From CAVSNH01 sp963729275 (lineage in GTDB: Bacteria; Actinomycetota; Acidimicrobiia; Acidimicrobiales; RAAP-2), in NCBI GenBank assembly GCA_963729275.1, contig CAVSNH010000013.1:62001-126000 (forward strand): a stretch of 64,000 nt of DNA. Reading direction: 5' to 3'. Of this stretch, positions 17,272 through 27,929 are shown in pieces (positions within the stretch are counted from its first letter, which is position 1; each line of letters begins with the position of its first letter). The position numbers and the translations under genes are program-made. The notes under the pieces were generated by a model that was given only the letters and a program-made list of their open reading frames with translations, was not told where the DNA came from and searched no databases.

Positions 17272-18879
17272 GTGACGACCGATCAGGCCCAATCAGCCAA
17301 GGGAACCGGACTTCACACGCCGGCCGGCATGCTCCGCCACTGGGCCAGCGAGTCGCCCGACGCTCCGATGTTCGTGGGTGACGAGGGCACGGTCACCTGG
17401 GCCGAGATGTACGAGCGGGCGCGGCGCACCGGTCGGGCTCTTCTGGCCGACGGGATCGGGGCCGGCGACCGAGTCGCCTTCCTCGACCGGAACGGTATCG
17501 AGTTCTTCGAGGTCCTCTTCGGCGCCTCGCTGATCGGGGCGGTGATGGTCCCGGTCAACTGGCGTCTGACCCCGGCCGAGATGGCGGCCATCATCGACGA
17601 CGCCGACGCTCCCATTCTCTTGTTTGGACCCGACTACGACGGGGCTCGCAAAGAGATCGCGGCAGCGGTGGCCGGTGTGCGCACCTGGGTGCGCATCGAC
17701 CGGCTGCACGACTGGCGGGACCGGATGTCTGGTGGCGAGGTGAGCGACCCGGGCTTCCACCCGGCCGACGACGAGCCGGCCATCCAGCTCTACACCTCGG
17801 GCACGACCGGCCTTCCCAAGGGTGCAGTCTTGTCGGCTCGCAATTTCGCCTGCATCCTCGAGGCGTCCGACGAGATCTTCGACGTCGGCCCGGACATGGT
17901 CTCTCTCGTCGCCATGCCGCTCTTCCACATCGGCGGCACCGGCTGGGCACTGGCGGCACTGTCCCGAGGTGGTTCTGCGGTGATCGTCCGCGACCTGCTC
18001 CCCGCCGCTCTGCTCGGCGCCATCGAGCGGCACCGGATCACTCACGCATTTCTCGTCCCGGCCGTGCTCAACCTCGTGCTCTCGGCACCCGAGATGGCCG
18101 ACGCCGACCTCAGCTCGCTGCGCATCATCTTTTACGGGGCCTCTCCCATCAGCGACGACCTTCTGGTTCGGTCCATGAGCGGCTTCGGATGCAGCTTTGC
18201 CCAGGTCTACGGGTTGACCGAGACGACCGGAGCCATCACCACGCTGCTGCCGGAGGACCATGACCCCGACGGCCCGCGGTCCCGACTGCTGCGGTCGGCC
18301 GGACGGGCCCTCGGCCACGTCGAGCTCCGCATCGTCGACCCCGAAACGGGGGCGGAGCTGCCCCCGGGGCAGGTGGGCGAGGTCTGGACCCGTTCGGACC
18401 AGAACATGACCGGGTATTGGCACAAGCCGGAGGAGTCGGCCGCCGTCCTCATCGAGGGCGGATGGTTCCGAAGTGGCGATGCCGGTTGGCTGGATGAAGA
18501 GGGCTACCTCTTCCTCCACGACCGCATCAAGGACATGATCGTGACCGGTGGCGAGAACGTGTACCCGGCCGAGGTCGAGAACGCCCTCCTGGCCCACCCG
18601 GCCGTCGCCGACGCCGCCGTCATCGGTGTCCCCAGCGAACAGTGGGGCGAGACGGTGAAGGCCGTCGTGGTGCCGGTTCCGGGGGCCGCCGGTTCCGACA
18701 TGAGCGAGCCCGAGCTGGCCGCGGAGATCATCTCCGCCACTCGGGAGCGCCTGGCCCACTACAAGTGCCCGACGTCGATCGACTTCGTCGAGGTTCTCCC
18801 CCGTAACCCGTCCGGCAAGGTCCTCAAACGCGAGCTACGCGAGCCCTACTGGGAAGGCCAGGACCGCAAGGTCCACTGA
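17272..18879 (+). CDS. Fatty-acid/long-chain acyl-CoA ligase (AMP-forming)
   Basis: A 535-residue member of the ANL superfamily that adenylates a carboxylic acid and transfers it to CoA. It has the P-loop YTSGTTGLPKGA, the acyl-pocket VAMPLFHIGGTGW, GASPISDDLLV and YGLTETTGA, the hinge GDAGWLDEEGYLFLHDRIKD, MIVTGGENVYPAEVE and the catalytic lysine in NPSGKVLKRELR. The GTG at 17272, preceded by GGGGAAA, fits the family N-terminus better than the open reading farther upstream. Chain-length preference is unknown; it is similar to mycobacterial FadD-type enzymes. Confidence 0.92.
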   Translation: MTTDQAQSAKGTGLHTPAGMLRHWASESPDAPMFVGDEGTVTWAEMYERARRTGRALLADGIGAGDRVAFLDRNGIEFFEVLFGASLIGAVMVPVNWRLTPAEMAAIIDDADAPILLFGPDYDGARKEIAAAVAGVRTWVRIDRLHDWRDRMSGGEVSDPGFHPADDEPAIQLYTSGTTGLPKGAVLSARNFACILEASDEIFDVGPDMVSLVAMPLFHIGGTGWALAALSRGGSAVIVRDLLPAALLGAIERHRITHAFLVPAVLNLVLSAPEMADADLSSLRIIFYGASPISDDLLVRSMSGFGCSFAQVYGLTETTGAITTLLPEDHDPDGPRSRLLRSAGRALGHVELRIVDPETGAELPPGQVGEVWTRSDQNMTGYWHKPEESAAVLIEGGWFRSGDAGWLDEEGYLFLHDRIKDMIVTGGENVYPAEVENALLAHPAVADAAVIGVPSEQWGETVKAVVVPVPGAAGSDMSEPELAAEIISATRERLAHYKCPTSIDFVEVLPRNPSGKVLKRELREPYWEGQDRKVH

Positions 18880-18916
18880 ACCGCAGCCGATCAGCTCGAT
18901 CGGGACGGGACCGTCG

Positions 18917-19315
18917 TCAGAAGAGCCCGCCCGGTTCCCCTTCCGTGCGGGAGGCTGCCTCGCCGGTCTCGTTGTCGCCGGTCTCGTCGGTCCGGTTAGT
19001 GCGGTCGGCGTCGGCGTCGGTGTCATTGCCAGCGGCCGGGTCGGAGGTCGACTCGTCTCGACGGCCGATGGCCTCGAGGCGCGGAACCAGCTCCTCGACC
19101 TGGAGCCGAGTGCGGCGAAGCCGCCGGTCGAGCTCGTCGACGATGTCGGTGGCCCGCTCGAGCTGCTCGACCAGCCGATCGACGTCGACAACCCCCGTCT
19201 CGAATTCCTCGATGATGCCATCGAGCTCGATGCCGGCCTCGGCGTAGCTGAGGTCACCCACGCCGTGCTTTGTTTCCGTGTCGGACGCGGACCGGGCTTC
19301 ACTGGCCATGGTCAC
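18917..19315 (-). CDS. xseB: Exodeoxyribonuclease VII small subunit
   Basis: A 132-residue XseB. The conserved helical core is LSYAEAGIELDGIIEEFETG followed by VVDVDRLVEQLERATDIVDE, the usual coiled-coil hairpin. The Asp/Asn/Thr-rich C-terminal 45 residues are an unusual low-complexity tail. The GTG at 19315 overlaps the xseA stop (GTGA); an ATG six bases later is the alternative. It forms exonuclease VII with XseA, which degrades single-stranded DNA in repair. Confidence 0.9.
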   Translation of the reverse strand: MTMASEARSASDTETKHGVGDLSYAEAGIELDGIIEEFETGVVDVDRLVEQLERATDIVDELDRRLRRTRLQVEELVPRLEAIGRRDESTSDPAAGNDTDADADRTNRTDETGDNETGEAASRTEGEPGGLF

Positions 19316-20790
19316 CGGCTCCCTTCATCGTCGGTCGCGAGTGGGACAGTCCCCGGCCCGGTGCCGGACACGATCGATGCGATGCGACCATCGGCCACCT
19401 CGGTCTCGAGCCGGGCACCGGGCTCGACCGCGTCGGCCGAGCGCACGACGGCACCGGATGCGTCGCGCGTCACGGAATAGCCTCGTTCGAGCTGCCGCTG
19501 GTAGTCGTAGGCACCGAGCAGGCTCCTGCGGTGAGAGGTGCGGAGCTCCTCCACCTCGATGCATCGCAACGGCAGCGCCGTGACCCGCGCGGCCCGGGCC
19601 AGCGTCCGCTGCTCCTCGTTGGTCAATACGCGTGTCGAGCCCCGAGAGGCGGCCCGGGACCGGTTGGCGAGCTCGACGAGGCGGCCGTCGACTTGCCCTC
19701 TGGCTGCGCCCCGTAACGAGCGGGCTCGGTGTACCAACCGGTCGGCGTGGCGGTCCAGCTGGCGGACCGTGCACGTCTCCACGCTGCGGCGGTGCCGCTC
19801 CGACGACTGCATGGCCTCGGTCAACCGCCGCGTGGCCTGGCGGGAGACCTCGAGGCCCCGGCCGACGGCCGATCGCCAGTAGGCGTCGGCCAGGTCGGCG
19901 AGCTCGCGGCCGCAGTCAGTCGGAGTGATGAGGGCACGGTTGGCCACCTCGTCGGCGACCGACAGGTCACCGGTGTGGCCGATGCCCGTCCAGACGGCGA
20001 TGTCGGAGCGGGCGATGGCACGGGCCACGGGCTCGGCATCGAAGGTGGCGAGGTCCGCCTTCGAGCCCCCGCCCCGCACGATGACGATCACGTCGCAACC
20101 GGCCGACTGCAGCCGGCGGATGGCTCCGGCCACGAGAGCCGGCGCCCCCCGTCCCTGCACTCGGGTGGGCACCAACCGCACGGTGAAGCCGATCCCCGAC
20201 GCTTCAAGCTGGCCCATGAAATCCCGGAAACCCTCGGTGCCGGGGCTGGCCACGAGCCCGATGGAAGACGGGACCGGAGGCACAGTGACCTGCCGATTGC
20301 GGTCGTAGAGGTCGGCATCCACCAGGGACTTGACCACCCGAGCCCGCTCAGCGGCCACCTTGCCCAGCAGTGCGTCGGTGTCGAGCTCCGAGACGATGAA
20401 GCTGATCTCGCCCCTGGGCTGGTACAGCTGGACCTCACCCCGGACCCTCACCACCATGCCGGCGTCGAAGGCGATACCGAGCCGGTCGAGGCTCGATCGG
20501 ATGCGCGCCCACCGAGTCGACCAGCAGACCACTTTGAGGACGGGCCGGTCGCTGTCACCGCGGTTGGCCGGGTCGACCAGGTCCATGTAGCAGATGCCTC
20601 TCGAGCTCACGCTCACCGACCGGACCTCGCCCGTGACCCAAAGTCGGCCGGGAACGGCGTCATGGATAGCCCTGTCCACGCGGCGGTAGAGGACGGCGAT
20701 GGAGAGCGACTCGTCAGACCGATCGTCAGCGGCGGGCCCCCGACCCATGGCGGCCAGGCGGGCGGCACGAGCTTCGAGGGACACGCGCAC
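19312..20790 (-). CDS. xseA: Exodeoxyribonuclease VII large subunit
   Basis: A 492-residue XseA with an N-terminal OB fold (LWVTGEVRSVSVSSRGICYM through GMVVRVRGEVQLYQPRGEIS) and the catalytic domain (PSSIGLVASPGTEGFRDFM, IVRGGGSKADLATFDAEPVA, GIGHTGDLSVADEVANRAL), then the C-terminal helical part that binds XseB. The GTG at 20790 or the ATG at 20748 may be the start. It is upstream of and coupled to xseB. The divergent rnpB gene starts about 95 bp away. Confidence 0.94.
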   Translation of the reverse strand: MRVSLEARAARLAAMGRGPAADDRSDESLSIAVLYRRVDRAIHDAVPGRLWVTGEVRSVSVSSRGICYMDLVDPANRGDSDRPVLKVVCWSTRWARIRSSLDRLGIAFDAGMVVRVRGEVQLYQPRGEISFIVSELDTDALLGKVAAERARVVKSLVDADLYDRNRQVTVPPVPSSIGLVASPGTEGFRDFMGQLEASGIGFTVRLVPTRVQGRGAPALVAGAIRRLQSAGCDVIVIVRGGGSKADLATFDAEPVARAIARSDIAVWTGIGHTGDLSVADEVANRALITPTDCGRELADLADAYWRSAVGRGLEVSRQATRRLTEAMQSSERHRRSVETCTVRQLDRHADRLVHRARSLRGAARGQVDGRLVELANRSRAASRGSTRVLTNEEQRTLARAARVTALPLRCIEVEELRTSHRRSLLGAYDYQRQLERGYSVTRDASGAVVRSADAVEPGARLETEVADGRIASIVSGTGPGTVPLATDDEGSR

Positions 20791-20884
20791 AGGTTAGAGC
20801 GCGGCCGCGACCGGGCCTCTCGAACCCGGAGGTCAGACGGCGTCCACCGAGACTCCGACGCCGGCCATGTGGGAGCATGGACCC

Positions 20885-21270
20885 GACGGTGAGCCGGCCG
20901 GGTGGCCGCGGTAGCGGCGGGTGAAGTTCGCTTCACCCGCCGGATCGAGGAAGGTCGGGACTCCACAGGGCAGGGTGCTGGTTAACGGCCAGTCGGGGCG
21001 ACCTGCAGGAAAGTGCCACAGAAAACAGACCGCCGATGGCGGCCTTCGGGCCGCACAGGTAAGGGTGAAACGGTGCGGCAAGAGCGCACCAGCGGCCGGG
21101 GTGACTCGGCCGGCTCGGCAAACCCCACCCGGAGCAAGGTCGAACAGGGGGTGGACGGCCCGTCCGGCGCTCATCCGAGCGCACCCCCCGGGTAGACCGC
21201 GTAGATGGATGGTCACCGAACCCTCGTCTCGAGGGGGAACAGAATCCCGCCTACAGGCCGGCTCACCGTC
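20885..21270 (+). ncRNA. rnpB: RNase P RNA, bacterial class A
   Basis: The sequence carries the conserved RNase P blocks: GAGGAAGGTCGGGACTCC near the 5' side, the GGTTAACGGCC segment, AAAGTGCCACAGAAAACAG followed by ACCGCC, AGGGTGAAACGGTGCGG, and the 3' block ACAGAATCCCGCCTACAGG. The ends are set by a perfect 15-bp P1 helix: gacggtgagccggcc (20885-20899) pairs with 21256-21270. About 386 nt, the usual size. It is the catalytic subunit that matures tRNA 5' ends. Plus-strand orientation is clear from block order. Confidence 0.95.
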
Positions 21271-21424
21271 AACTCTGAGAACAGCATGGCAACCATGGTC
21301 CCGGTCTCGCGTCCCGGCAACTGAGAACTTCCTGAGAGCCGGCGACGCGTGTCCACCGCACCTCGGCGCTCACTGCTCACGCGTGCGATGCCCTCACCCA
21401 ACGCGGTCACTGCCAAACGCGCGC

Positions 21425-21562
21425 TTGACGTCGACGCTTTCTTCACACAAGATGCCAATTGCTCGACTCTCGCTCGGCACGAGGGGCGGCGTAGAGGGGC
21501 ATCGAGAACGGCGGGCGGGCGTTACAGCCTCCCCCAGAGACCATGCCGCAGGGGGAAGAGCC
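21425..21562 (+). promoter_or_regulatory. Promoter and structured leader of Ig-like repeat gene 1
   Basis: TTGACG (21425-21430), 17-bp spacer, CAAGAT (21448-21453), then a leader of about 110 nt to the ATG at 21563. The -35 context ccaaacgcgcgcttgac (21413-21429) and the leader blocks gaacggcggg and gatgccgcaggggg-type Shine-Dalgarno recur with the same spacing upstream of gene 2. CCCCC (21531-21535) can pair with the GGGGG of the Shine-Dalgarno, suggesting control of translation. Confidence 0.6.
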
Positions 21563-24500
21563 ATGAGCACCCAAGGCGCTCGATCAGCTCGCGACATCGA
21601 CCACGCGCCTGCAGCTTCCGGCAAGGGTCGGCGCAATCGGTTCCGGGTCATCGCCGCAGGTCTTGCCGGAGCCATGATCGCGGCGATGGTGGGAGTGCTG
21701 GTGGCCACCGCCGCCCCCGCCGTCGCTGGAACGCCCCCGACATGGTCGTTGGCTCACGCCGACATCTATGACAGCAGCTACAACCAGTCCTCCACATCGG
21801 TGATCACGGTCACCGACAGCAACGGCGGAATCACCATCCCGACGATCTCGAACACCACGCCCGGAAGCGGCTTCACCTGCGGGGCTACCGACGACCAACA
21901 CAGGCACTACCGCGTCATGCACCATCGAGGCCGCCACCGGTGACGGCGACGACAGCGGGGTGCCCGGAGGCAGCGGCACGACCAACACGGTCACGGTCTC
22001 GGAAACGGACAGCTCCGGGACGTACACGCAGAACGAGACCATGATCATCTACCCGCCGCCCGTCTGCGCGGCGGCGCCGGGCACCACCGGCTCCTACAGC
22101 GGGACGACGACGCCATGTCGAGCTTTGGCGGCGGTAGCTCGGTCGCCGAGGTCTGTGACAACGGGGCCAGTGGTCCGGCCAGCGGGCTCCTCACCAACGT
22201 CAGCCCCGGGGGGAACGGTGCTCCTGGGCAGCAACGCCATCGATGCGGCCGGCGGATCGGCCCTGACCATCATGGCCGGCCCCGGCTTCAACTGGACCGG
22301 TGGCGCCGGTTCAGGTGAGGCCGACGTCGACACCGGGACCGCGGGACTGAGCGGTCAGACCTGGGACACCACCGTCACGCTGTCCACGGTCACGAGTGGC
22401 TCGAACACGGTGTCGGCCACCGCCAGCTCGGTACCCTCGTCGTACTCCAATGTCTCCGACGGCGACGTCGTCAGCGGGACGGGAATCCCCAGCGGTACGA
22501 CGGTGACGGGGAACAGCGGGAGCAGCATCACACTGTCCGCCAACGCGACGGCCAACGGATCTGGCACCGTCACCAAGGTTGCGACGTCGAGCGGCTCACC
22601 AACCGTGACGGCCACAGCCTCGTCGGTCCCGGCCAACTTCACCATTGCCGGGATCCCCGTCGGTGCCACGGTCACGGGCACCGGCATCCCCTCCAGCCCT
22701 CCCACCACGGTGCTGGACAACAACGGCACAACCCTGACTTTGTCGGCCAACGCCACGGCGACTTCCGCGACCGGAGTGACACTCACCTTCACGCCGGCCC
22801 CGGAGACGGTCACGTTCAACGCCCCGATGAACTCGCCACCCCCCACCTCGTGGCTCACCTCGGCGAGCACCGTGGCTGCGAGCTTCAAGTCGAGCGGTGA
22901 CCCCCTCAACACGTGCCCGCCACCTCCGGCCATGATCGCTGCCGGCATGCCCTTCTGTCTCGAGGAGTTCGAGACCACGGGCGCCGGGCCGAGCGCCGCC
23001 CAGGTCGCTCTCGACTACGCCGGGCAGAGCGTTCCCACCACGACCACGCCGACGGTGGCGCTGAGCTCGGGGTCCAGCACCCCCGGCGGGAGCATCAACA
23101 TCACCGATGCTGCCAATGCGTGCCCGTCGACGATCGGCACCGGCAGCACCAACCTCTTGAACGGCTCGTACAACTGCTGGTATGGACGCGCCGGTGATCC
23201 CACGCCGGTCACCGTGACCGTGGGCGGCGTACCTGCCACCGCCACCCCGACGGCGCCAGCCACCGCCGATGTGAGCGAGGGCCTCTACAGCGTCGACGGC
23301 CCCAGTGACACCTCCACCTACGACGGGGCCGGCACGATCACCCTCATGAACGTGAGCAGCGGGTCGAACACGGTGAGCTGCAGTGGCACATCTGCCGGCA
23401 CCGCCACCGCTCCCTACAGCGACCTCCTCGGTGACGGTGTCAGCGGGACCGACATCCCGGTGGGGACAGAGGTCACGAATGTCGTCAACAGCGCAAGCGG
23501 TACCTGTTCGTTCACCCTGTCGAACAACGCGACGGCGACTCCCGCCGCCGAGACCCTCACGTTCTACGCGACGACCCTGAATCCGCCGCAGCTCAATACC
23601 ACCTTCACCGTTCCCGCCACCGCCCCCGCCGGGTCGGACACGGTCGAGGTCTGCGAGCCCACCGCCCCCGATAACGGCAACGACTGGGAGTTCGGCGTCC
23701 AGTGGATGACGCCCTCTGGGAGCCTGTCGAACATCGGCGGCGGGCCAGCCACGCAGGTCTGCTCGTCGAGCACCCTCGATGTCACCGGCGTGGCGAGCAG
23801 CACGATCTCCACGCCGACTAGCGCGGGCATCTCGTTGGGCGCCAGTAACAGCGACGGCGCCACGGTGACCGGCACCGGCGGCGGGGCCGATCCCACCGGC
23901 ACGGTGAGCTTCTATGCCTGCGGGCCGAACGTCTCGTCGTGCACGCCGAGCGGGAGTCCGTTCGACACCGAAACCCTGAGCGGTTCCTCCAACCCGGGCA
24001 CCGTGACCTCGGCCTCGTTCACGCCGGACGCTGCCGGCGCCTGGTGCTTCGCCGCTGTCTATTCAGGAGACAGCAACTACACCGGCAGCTCGGACCAAAG
24101 CCCCGATGAGTGCTTCACGGTCGGGACGACCAGCAGTACCACGATGAGTTCGCCGGCCAGCAATACGGCAGCGCTGGGAGGACCCAACAGCGACAACGCG
24201 GTGGTGACCGGCACATGGGGCGGCACCGCTCCGACCGGCACGGTGACCTTCTACACCTGCGGAGAGAACGTGGATCCGTGCACCTCGGCGTCGTGGACCC
24301 AACTGGGCAGCCCGGTGGGCGTGACAGCGGGGGTGAGCGACACGTCCAGTGCCAGCTCGACGTCCTTCATCAACGACTCTGTTGGCACCTGGTGCTTCGC
24401 CGCGGTCTACAACGGGGACAGCAACTACACCAGCAGCTCTGACCAGAGCTCCGACGAGTGCTACACCGTCTCCCAGACGAGCACGTCCACGATGAGCGCT

Positions 24501-25104
24501 CCTCTCAACACCACCATCACGCTCGGGCAGAGCAACATCGATCAAGCCACGGTTTCCGGCAATGACTACGATGCCAACCCACCGGCTCCGACCGGCACGG
24601 TGACCTTCTATCAGTGCGGGCCGACCTCGAGTCCCGTGCCGTGCACCAGTGGCACCGAGATTGGCAGCGCCGTGAACCTGACCGCATCGGGTGCCAATAC
24701 AGCCACGGCCAACTCGGTCGCATTCAGACCAAGCGCCGAGGGGTACTGGTGCTTCCGGGCTGCCTACAGCGGGGACGGCAACTACTTCAGCAGCTCTGAC
24801 AACAGCAGCGTCGATGAGTGCTTCTACGTCACCGGGCCCCTCACTATCTCCACCACTTCGTTGCCCAACGGGACGAAGCACGTCGCCTACAGTGCGCAAC
24901 TAAACGCCACGGGCGGCAATCCCCCCTACAGGTGGACGCACACGGGGGCCTTGCCAAAGGGCCTCACGCTGAACCACAGCCACCGGTGCCATATCAGGGA
25001 CTCCCACAAGGGCTGGTAGCTATACCTTCACCATCAAGGTGAAGGACTCCAGCCGCCCGAAGCAAACCGCCTCGAAGAGCTTCACCGTCACCATCGCATC
25101 CTGA
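21563..25104 (+). CDS. Exported cysteine-rich Ig-like repeat protein 1 (apparent frameshifts)
   Basis: Paralogue of the protein at 28323. The N-terminus (MSTQGARSARD..., 21563) has a basic region and signal peptide (VIAAGLAGAMIAAMVGVLVA...AVAG). The reading frame then changes near 21890, 22105, 22215 and 24980; joining frames by comparison with the paralogue gives one protein of about 1,180 residues ending at the TGA at 25102, with the tail SGTPTRAGSYTFTIKVKDSS. The long uninterrupted part is 21960-25019. Domains: N-terminal Thr/Ser-rich beta region, a domain with AMIAAGMPFCLEEFETTG and NCWYGRAGDPTPV, three Ig-like repeats (Big_3-like, four Cys each) and a C-terminal putative-Ig domain. No LPXTG anchor is seen. 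Either a decaying gene or indel errors in the sequence. Function probably surface structure or adhesion. Confidence 0.7.
23799..24839 (+). repeat. Three Ig-like coding repeats, about 345 bp each
   Basis: Units begin near 23799, 24135 and 24480. Each encodes about 112-118 residues with the pattern PTGTVxFYxCG...C...GxWCFAAVYxGDxNYxxSSD...ECYTV. The four cysteines per unit could make two disulfides outside the cell. Confidence 0.85.
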
Positions 25105-25111
25105 GCCACGG

Positions 25112-25153
25112 TCGACTCCTCTGCCAGCCGCTAGAAGCTGGCAGAGGAGTCGA
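25112..25153 (+). terminator. Hairpin after Ig-like repeat gene 1
   Basis: A perfect 16-bp stem (tcgactcctctgccag, 25112-25127, with its complement at 25138-25153) and a 10-base loop, starting 8 bp after the deduced stop. There is no T-run, so it may be a Rho-assisted terminator or an mRNA-stabilising hairpin. Its position supports the deduced gene end at 25104. Confidence 0.5.
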
Positions 25154-25374
25154 TGCTCGGGCGACGGTGAACGATGACAGTGGGAGGCGCGGCCGAATCC
25201 CGCCCAGGCCGGCTCACCCTCGATCCAACTCAACATTGGCTCGATGAGGACCTTCTTTTGATCAACGCTTCGCACAGCTAACACCGCTTTCGTCCAGACC
25301 CTTCAGCGGCATAACCGCGACGCGGCTGCCGTAGTATCTCGGCGTGGTCGACGGACGGGTGCGGACTCCAGTAG

Positions 25375-25403
25375 TTGACGTCGCGTCCGTGTTCACACTG
25401 AAT
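25375..25403 (+). promoter_or_regulatory. Promoter of the membrane protein gene, like the Ig-repeat promoters
   Basis: TTGACG (25375), 17-bp spacer, CTGAAT (25398-25403). The stretch ttgacgtcgc...ttcacac resembles the gene 1 promoter (ttgacgtcgacg...ttcacac at 21425). The ATG at 25537 is preceded by ctgggggagagcggc, similar to the Shine-Dalgarno of gene 1. The rest of 25105-25536 shows no gene. Confidence 0.5.
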
Positions 25404-25536
25404 GTCGGAGTGCATCTCGCCCGCTGCTTGAGCACAAACGCTGAGTGGCCGGGACGCACAACGGGTTCCCGGACCCCCGGGGTACGCGAGAAGGATCAGC
25501 AACCGTGATCGAGCGCCGCCTCTGGGGGAGAGCGGC

Positions 25537-27782
25537 ATGACGTCGGGACGAGATAGGAGGAGGCGAGCCGAGGAGGAGAGCGGAGCCGCCCCGACCTCCC
25601 CGGCTCCGTCGCACCATAAGCCAGGAGGCGGGCGAGCTCGTCAGGCCGAGGCCTTCCGACGCCCGAAGGTTGGCGCCGCGCGCTCAGGCCGGGCAGCGAC
25701 CGGCGGCCGGCAAACAGGCGGAGGCACCAACGCCATTGCAGGCGTGGATCGTGCGGCGCCGTTACCCAATGTGGGGTCTGGGGGCGATGCTGGCGGCGTT
25801 CTTCCTCTGGACACTGGTGATTGTCCCCGCCGTCTGGGGCGGGTGGCAGGCCGGCCAGGACGAATGGAACGTCTGGCAGGCATCGCAGTTCGTGGCCCAC
25901 GGTTGGTTCGGAGCCATGTATCGCGCCATGCCGGTGCAGCCGGATTTCCCCCTCTGGCCGATCATCCTCTCTCCGATCAGGACACTCAGCGGCCTGCTGG
26001 GCTTGTCCGGTGGGTACCGCTGGTACGACAGCCACCGGCGCGGCCTACCACGCCACCGCATGGCTCATCTACGGCCCAGTCTGTGTGCTTTGCGCAGGAA
26101 CAATGCTCTTCGCAGGCGACACGCTGGCCATCGAATTGGGTGTGGTAGCTCGTCGACGTATCTTGCTCACCGCCGGCTTGGCGCTGCTTGCGTTCGATTT
26201 AGCGATCTACTGGGGGCATCCAGAGGACCTCCTGACGGCGGCATTACTGCTCTGGGCGCTCCTCGCCTTGCATCAAGGCAGACCGGCTCGAGCTGGCTGG
26301 CTAGCCGGACTCGCCATCGTCGCCAATCCCGTCGTCGTACTGGCGCTGCCGGTGCTGTGCGCTCGCCTGTCGAGCCGGAGCTGGCGGCGCTTCGTAACGC
26401 GGATGGTCGTCCTGCCGGTGGTGCTCCTCGCGCCGCCGTTCTTGACAGATCCGGGAGTCACCTGGGATGCCCTCGGGCGGGAGGTGACCTACACAAAGGA
26501 TCATGCGACTCCTCTGGTCTTCCTTGCCCACCACGTCGGGGTGGGGGTCGTCAACGCGGGACCCGTCCGGCTCGTAGCGGTGGTACTGGTGGGGATCGGC
26601 GCCTTCGTTCTCACTCGAAGGCGCTCCGGTTTGGAATGGTCCGTCTTCGTCTGCGGCACGGCGCTGCTGGCTCGCCAGATCAGCGAGCCAGTCATGAACC
26701 CCTACTACCTCATCCCGGGCCTCGCTGTGCTCGCCATCATCCTGGCGAGTCGGCCGGCACATCGGACCCTCCCTGGTGCCGTTGCACTGCTCGCAACGAT
26801 CTTCGCCGGGTCTCTGCACATCGCTCCGTGGCCGTACTCCTTGTTGGTCGCGGCGACGTCTGCAGCCTGTGTGTGGAGCGCCTGGCCCACCCCTCGGCAC
26901 CATGAAAGCGAAGCCGACCAAGCGCAGCTCGTCGAGCCCCCGGGCCGGAGAGTGCGCCGGGTACTTGCCGGGGCCTGTGTCCTCGCGATTGTCGCCGGGA
27001 CAGTCGTTTACAGCCATGCGAGCAGCGGAGCCCAAACCAGCCTGCTGGCGGCGAACTGGGATGCAGGCCCGGGCACGAACTCGAACTTCCCGTGGGGGAC
27101 ACCGTCCGTGGGAAGCGTGGCTAACCGCCTCTACTTCGTCGACGGGGCCCAGGTCTCGCAATATCCCACGCTCGCCTCGTTCTCGTTCACCGTGACGCCG
27201 TCCTTGTCGCGCCTGGCGCGGGAGTCGGCAGCGTCCGGCCAGGCCGTAGCTCGGCAGTGGGGGAACCTGGCGTGGGTCGCTCCTTCGAGCAGCGCCTCCG
27301 CTTCTCAGCCGCCGGCTCATGTCCGCGCCTCGGCGTGGATCTCGGCCCTCGCTGCATCACACGCACCGGGTCGATCGATGTGGGAGGCAGGACCGAAGTT
27401 CTGTCCGACGAACCGTCAGCACACGAGGTCCTTGCTTGGCGCGCCGGACTACCGGATCGTGCTGTGGCGCGGTTGTGGATCGTCGTCACTCTGGCTCGAC
27501 ACTGACCCTGATGTCACCCTGCAGGTACGGCCCGCCGTCGTTGCGATCGGAGCAGCCGTGGACTCGACCTATGTCGTTACCAACCCGAGCGGGACGAAGG
27601 TGCTGCGGGTGTACGTGGGTTGGGGGGTGAAAGCGCTGATCCATGTGGCTGCCTCTGGTGAGACGCCCTATGTCCAAACGCTGGCGATCGACGGAATCAT
27701 GGAGTTGCGACCGACGCCGACCGGGCTCAGAATCTGGGATCCCTGGTGGAGATATGGACTCGCCGGGAGCGTGTCGGGATGA
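25537..27782 (+). CDS. Polytopic membrane protein, glycosyltransferase-like (apparent frameshifts)
   Basis: A protein of roughly 745 residues readable only by joining three frames: 25537 to about 25670, then to about 26025, then 26025-27782. Each change equals one extra base. The basic N-terminus is followed by a membrane helix (MWGLGAMLAAFFLWTLVIVP) and a GGWQAGQDEWNVWQASQFVA loop, then about ten further membrane segments (for example ILLTAGLALLAFDLAIYWGH, AGWLAGLAIVANPVVVLALP, LIPGLAVLAIILASRP) and a C-terminal extracytoplasmic domain after VLAGACVLAIVAGTVVYSHA. The layout resembles polyprenol-dependent GT-C transferases, with an Asp-Glu in the first loop, but no family motif is certain. 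It lies between the two Ig-like genes behind a similar promoter. Confidence 0.6.
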
Positions 27783-27929
27783 AGGCGACCTCACTTCTGA
27801 GGTGCCACCTCACCTCTGATCTGATGGAGCGCAGCGCCGCTCCTGGGTGACGGGCCCCGTGGGGCGCACCGGACCGAACGCCGGAAGCGAGGAAGGTGGC
27901 GTGTCCGCTCAGAGCGTCGCCCCATCGAC

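Noticed and set aside
21454..21562. Leader as a known riboswitch (c-di-GMP-I, ydaO c-di-AMP, cobalamin, SAM)
   Set aside because: None of the conserved blocks of those classes could be found in the leader; it is kept only as an unclassified element.
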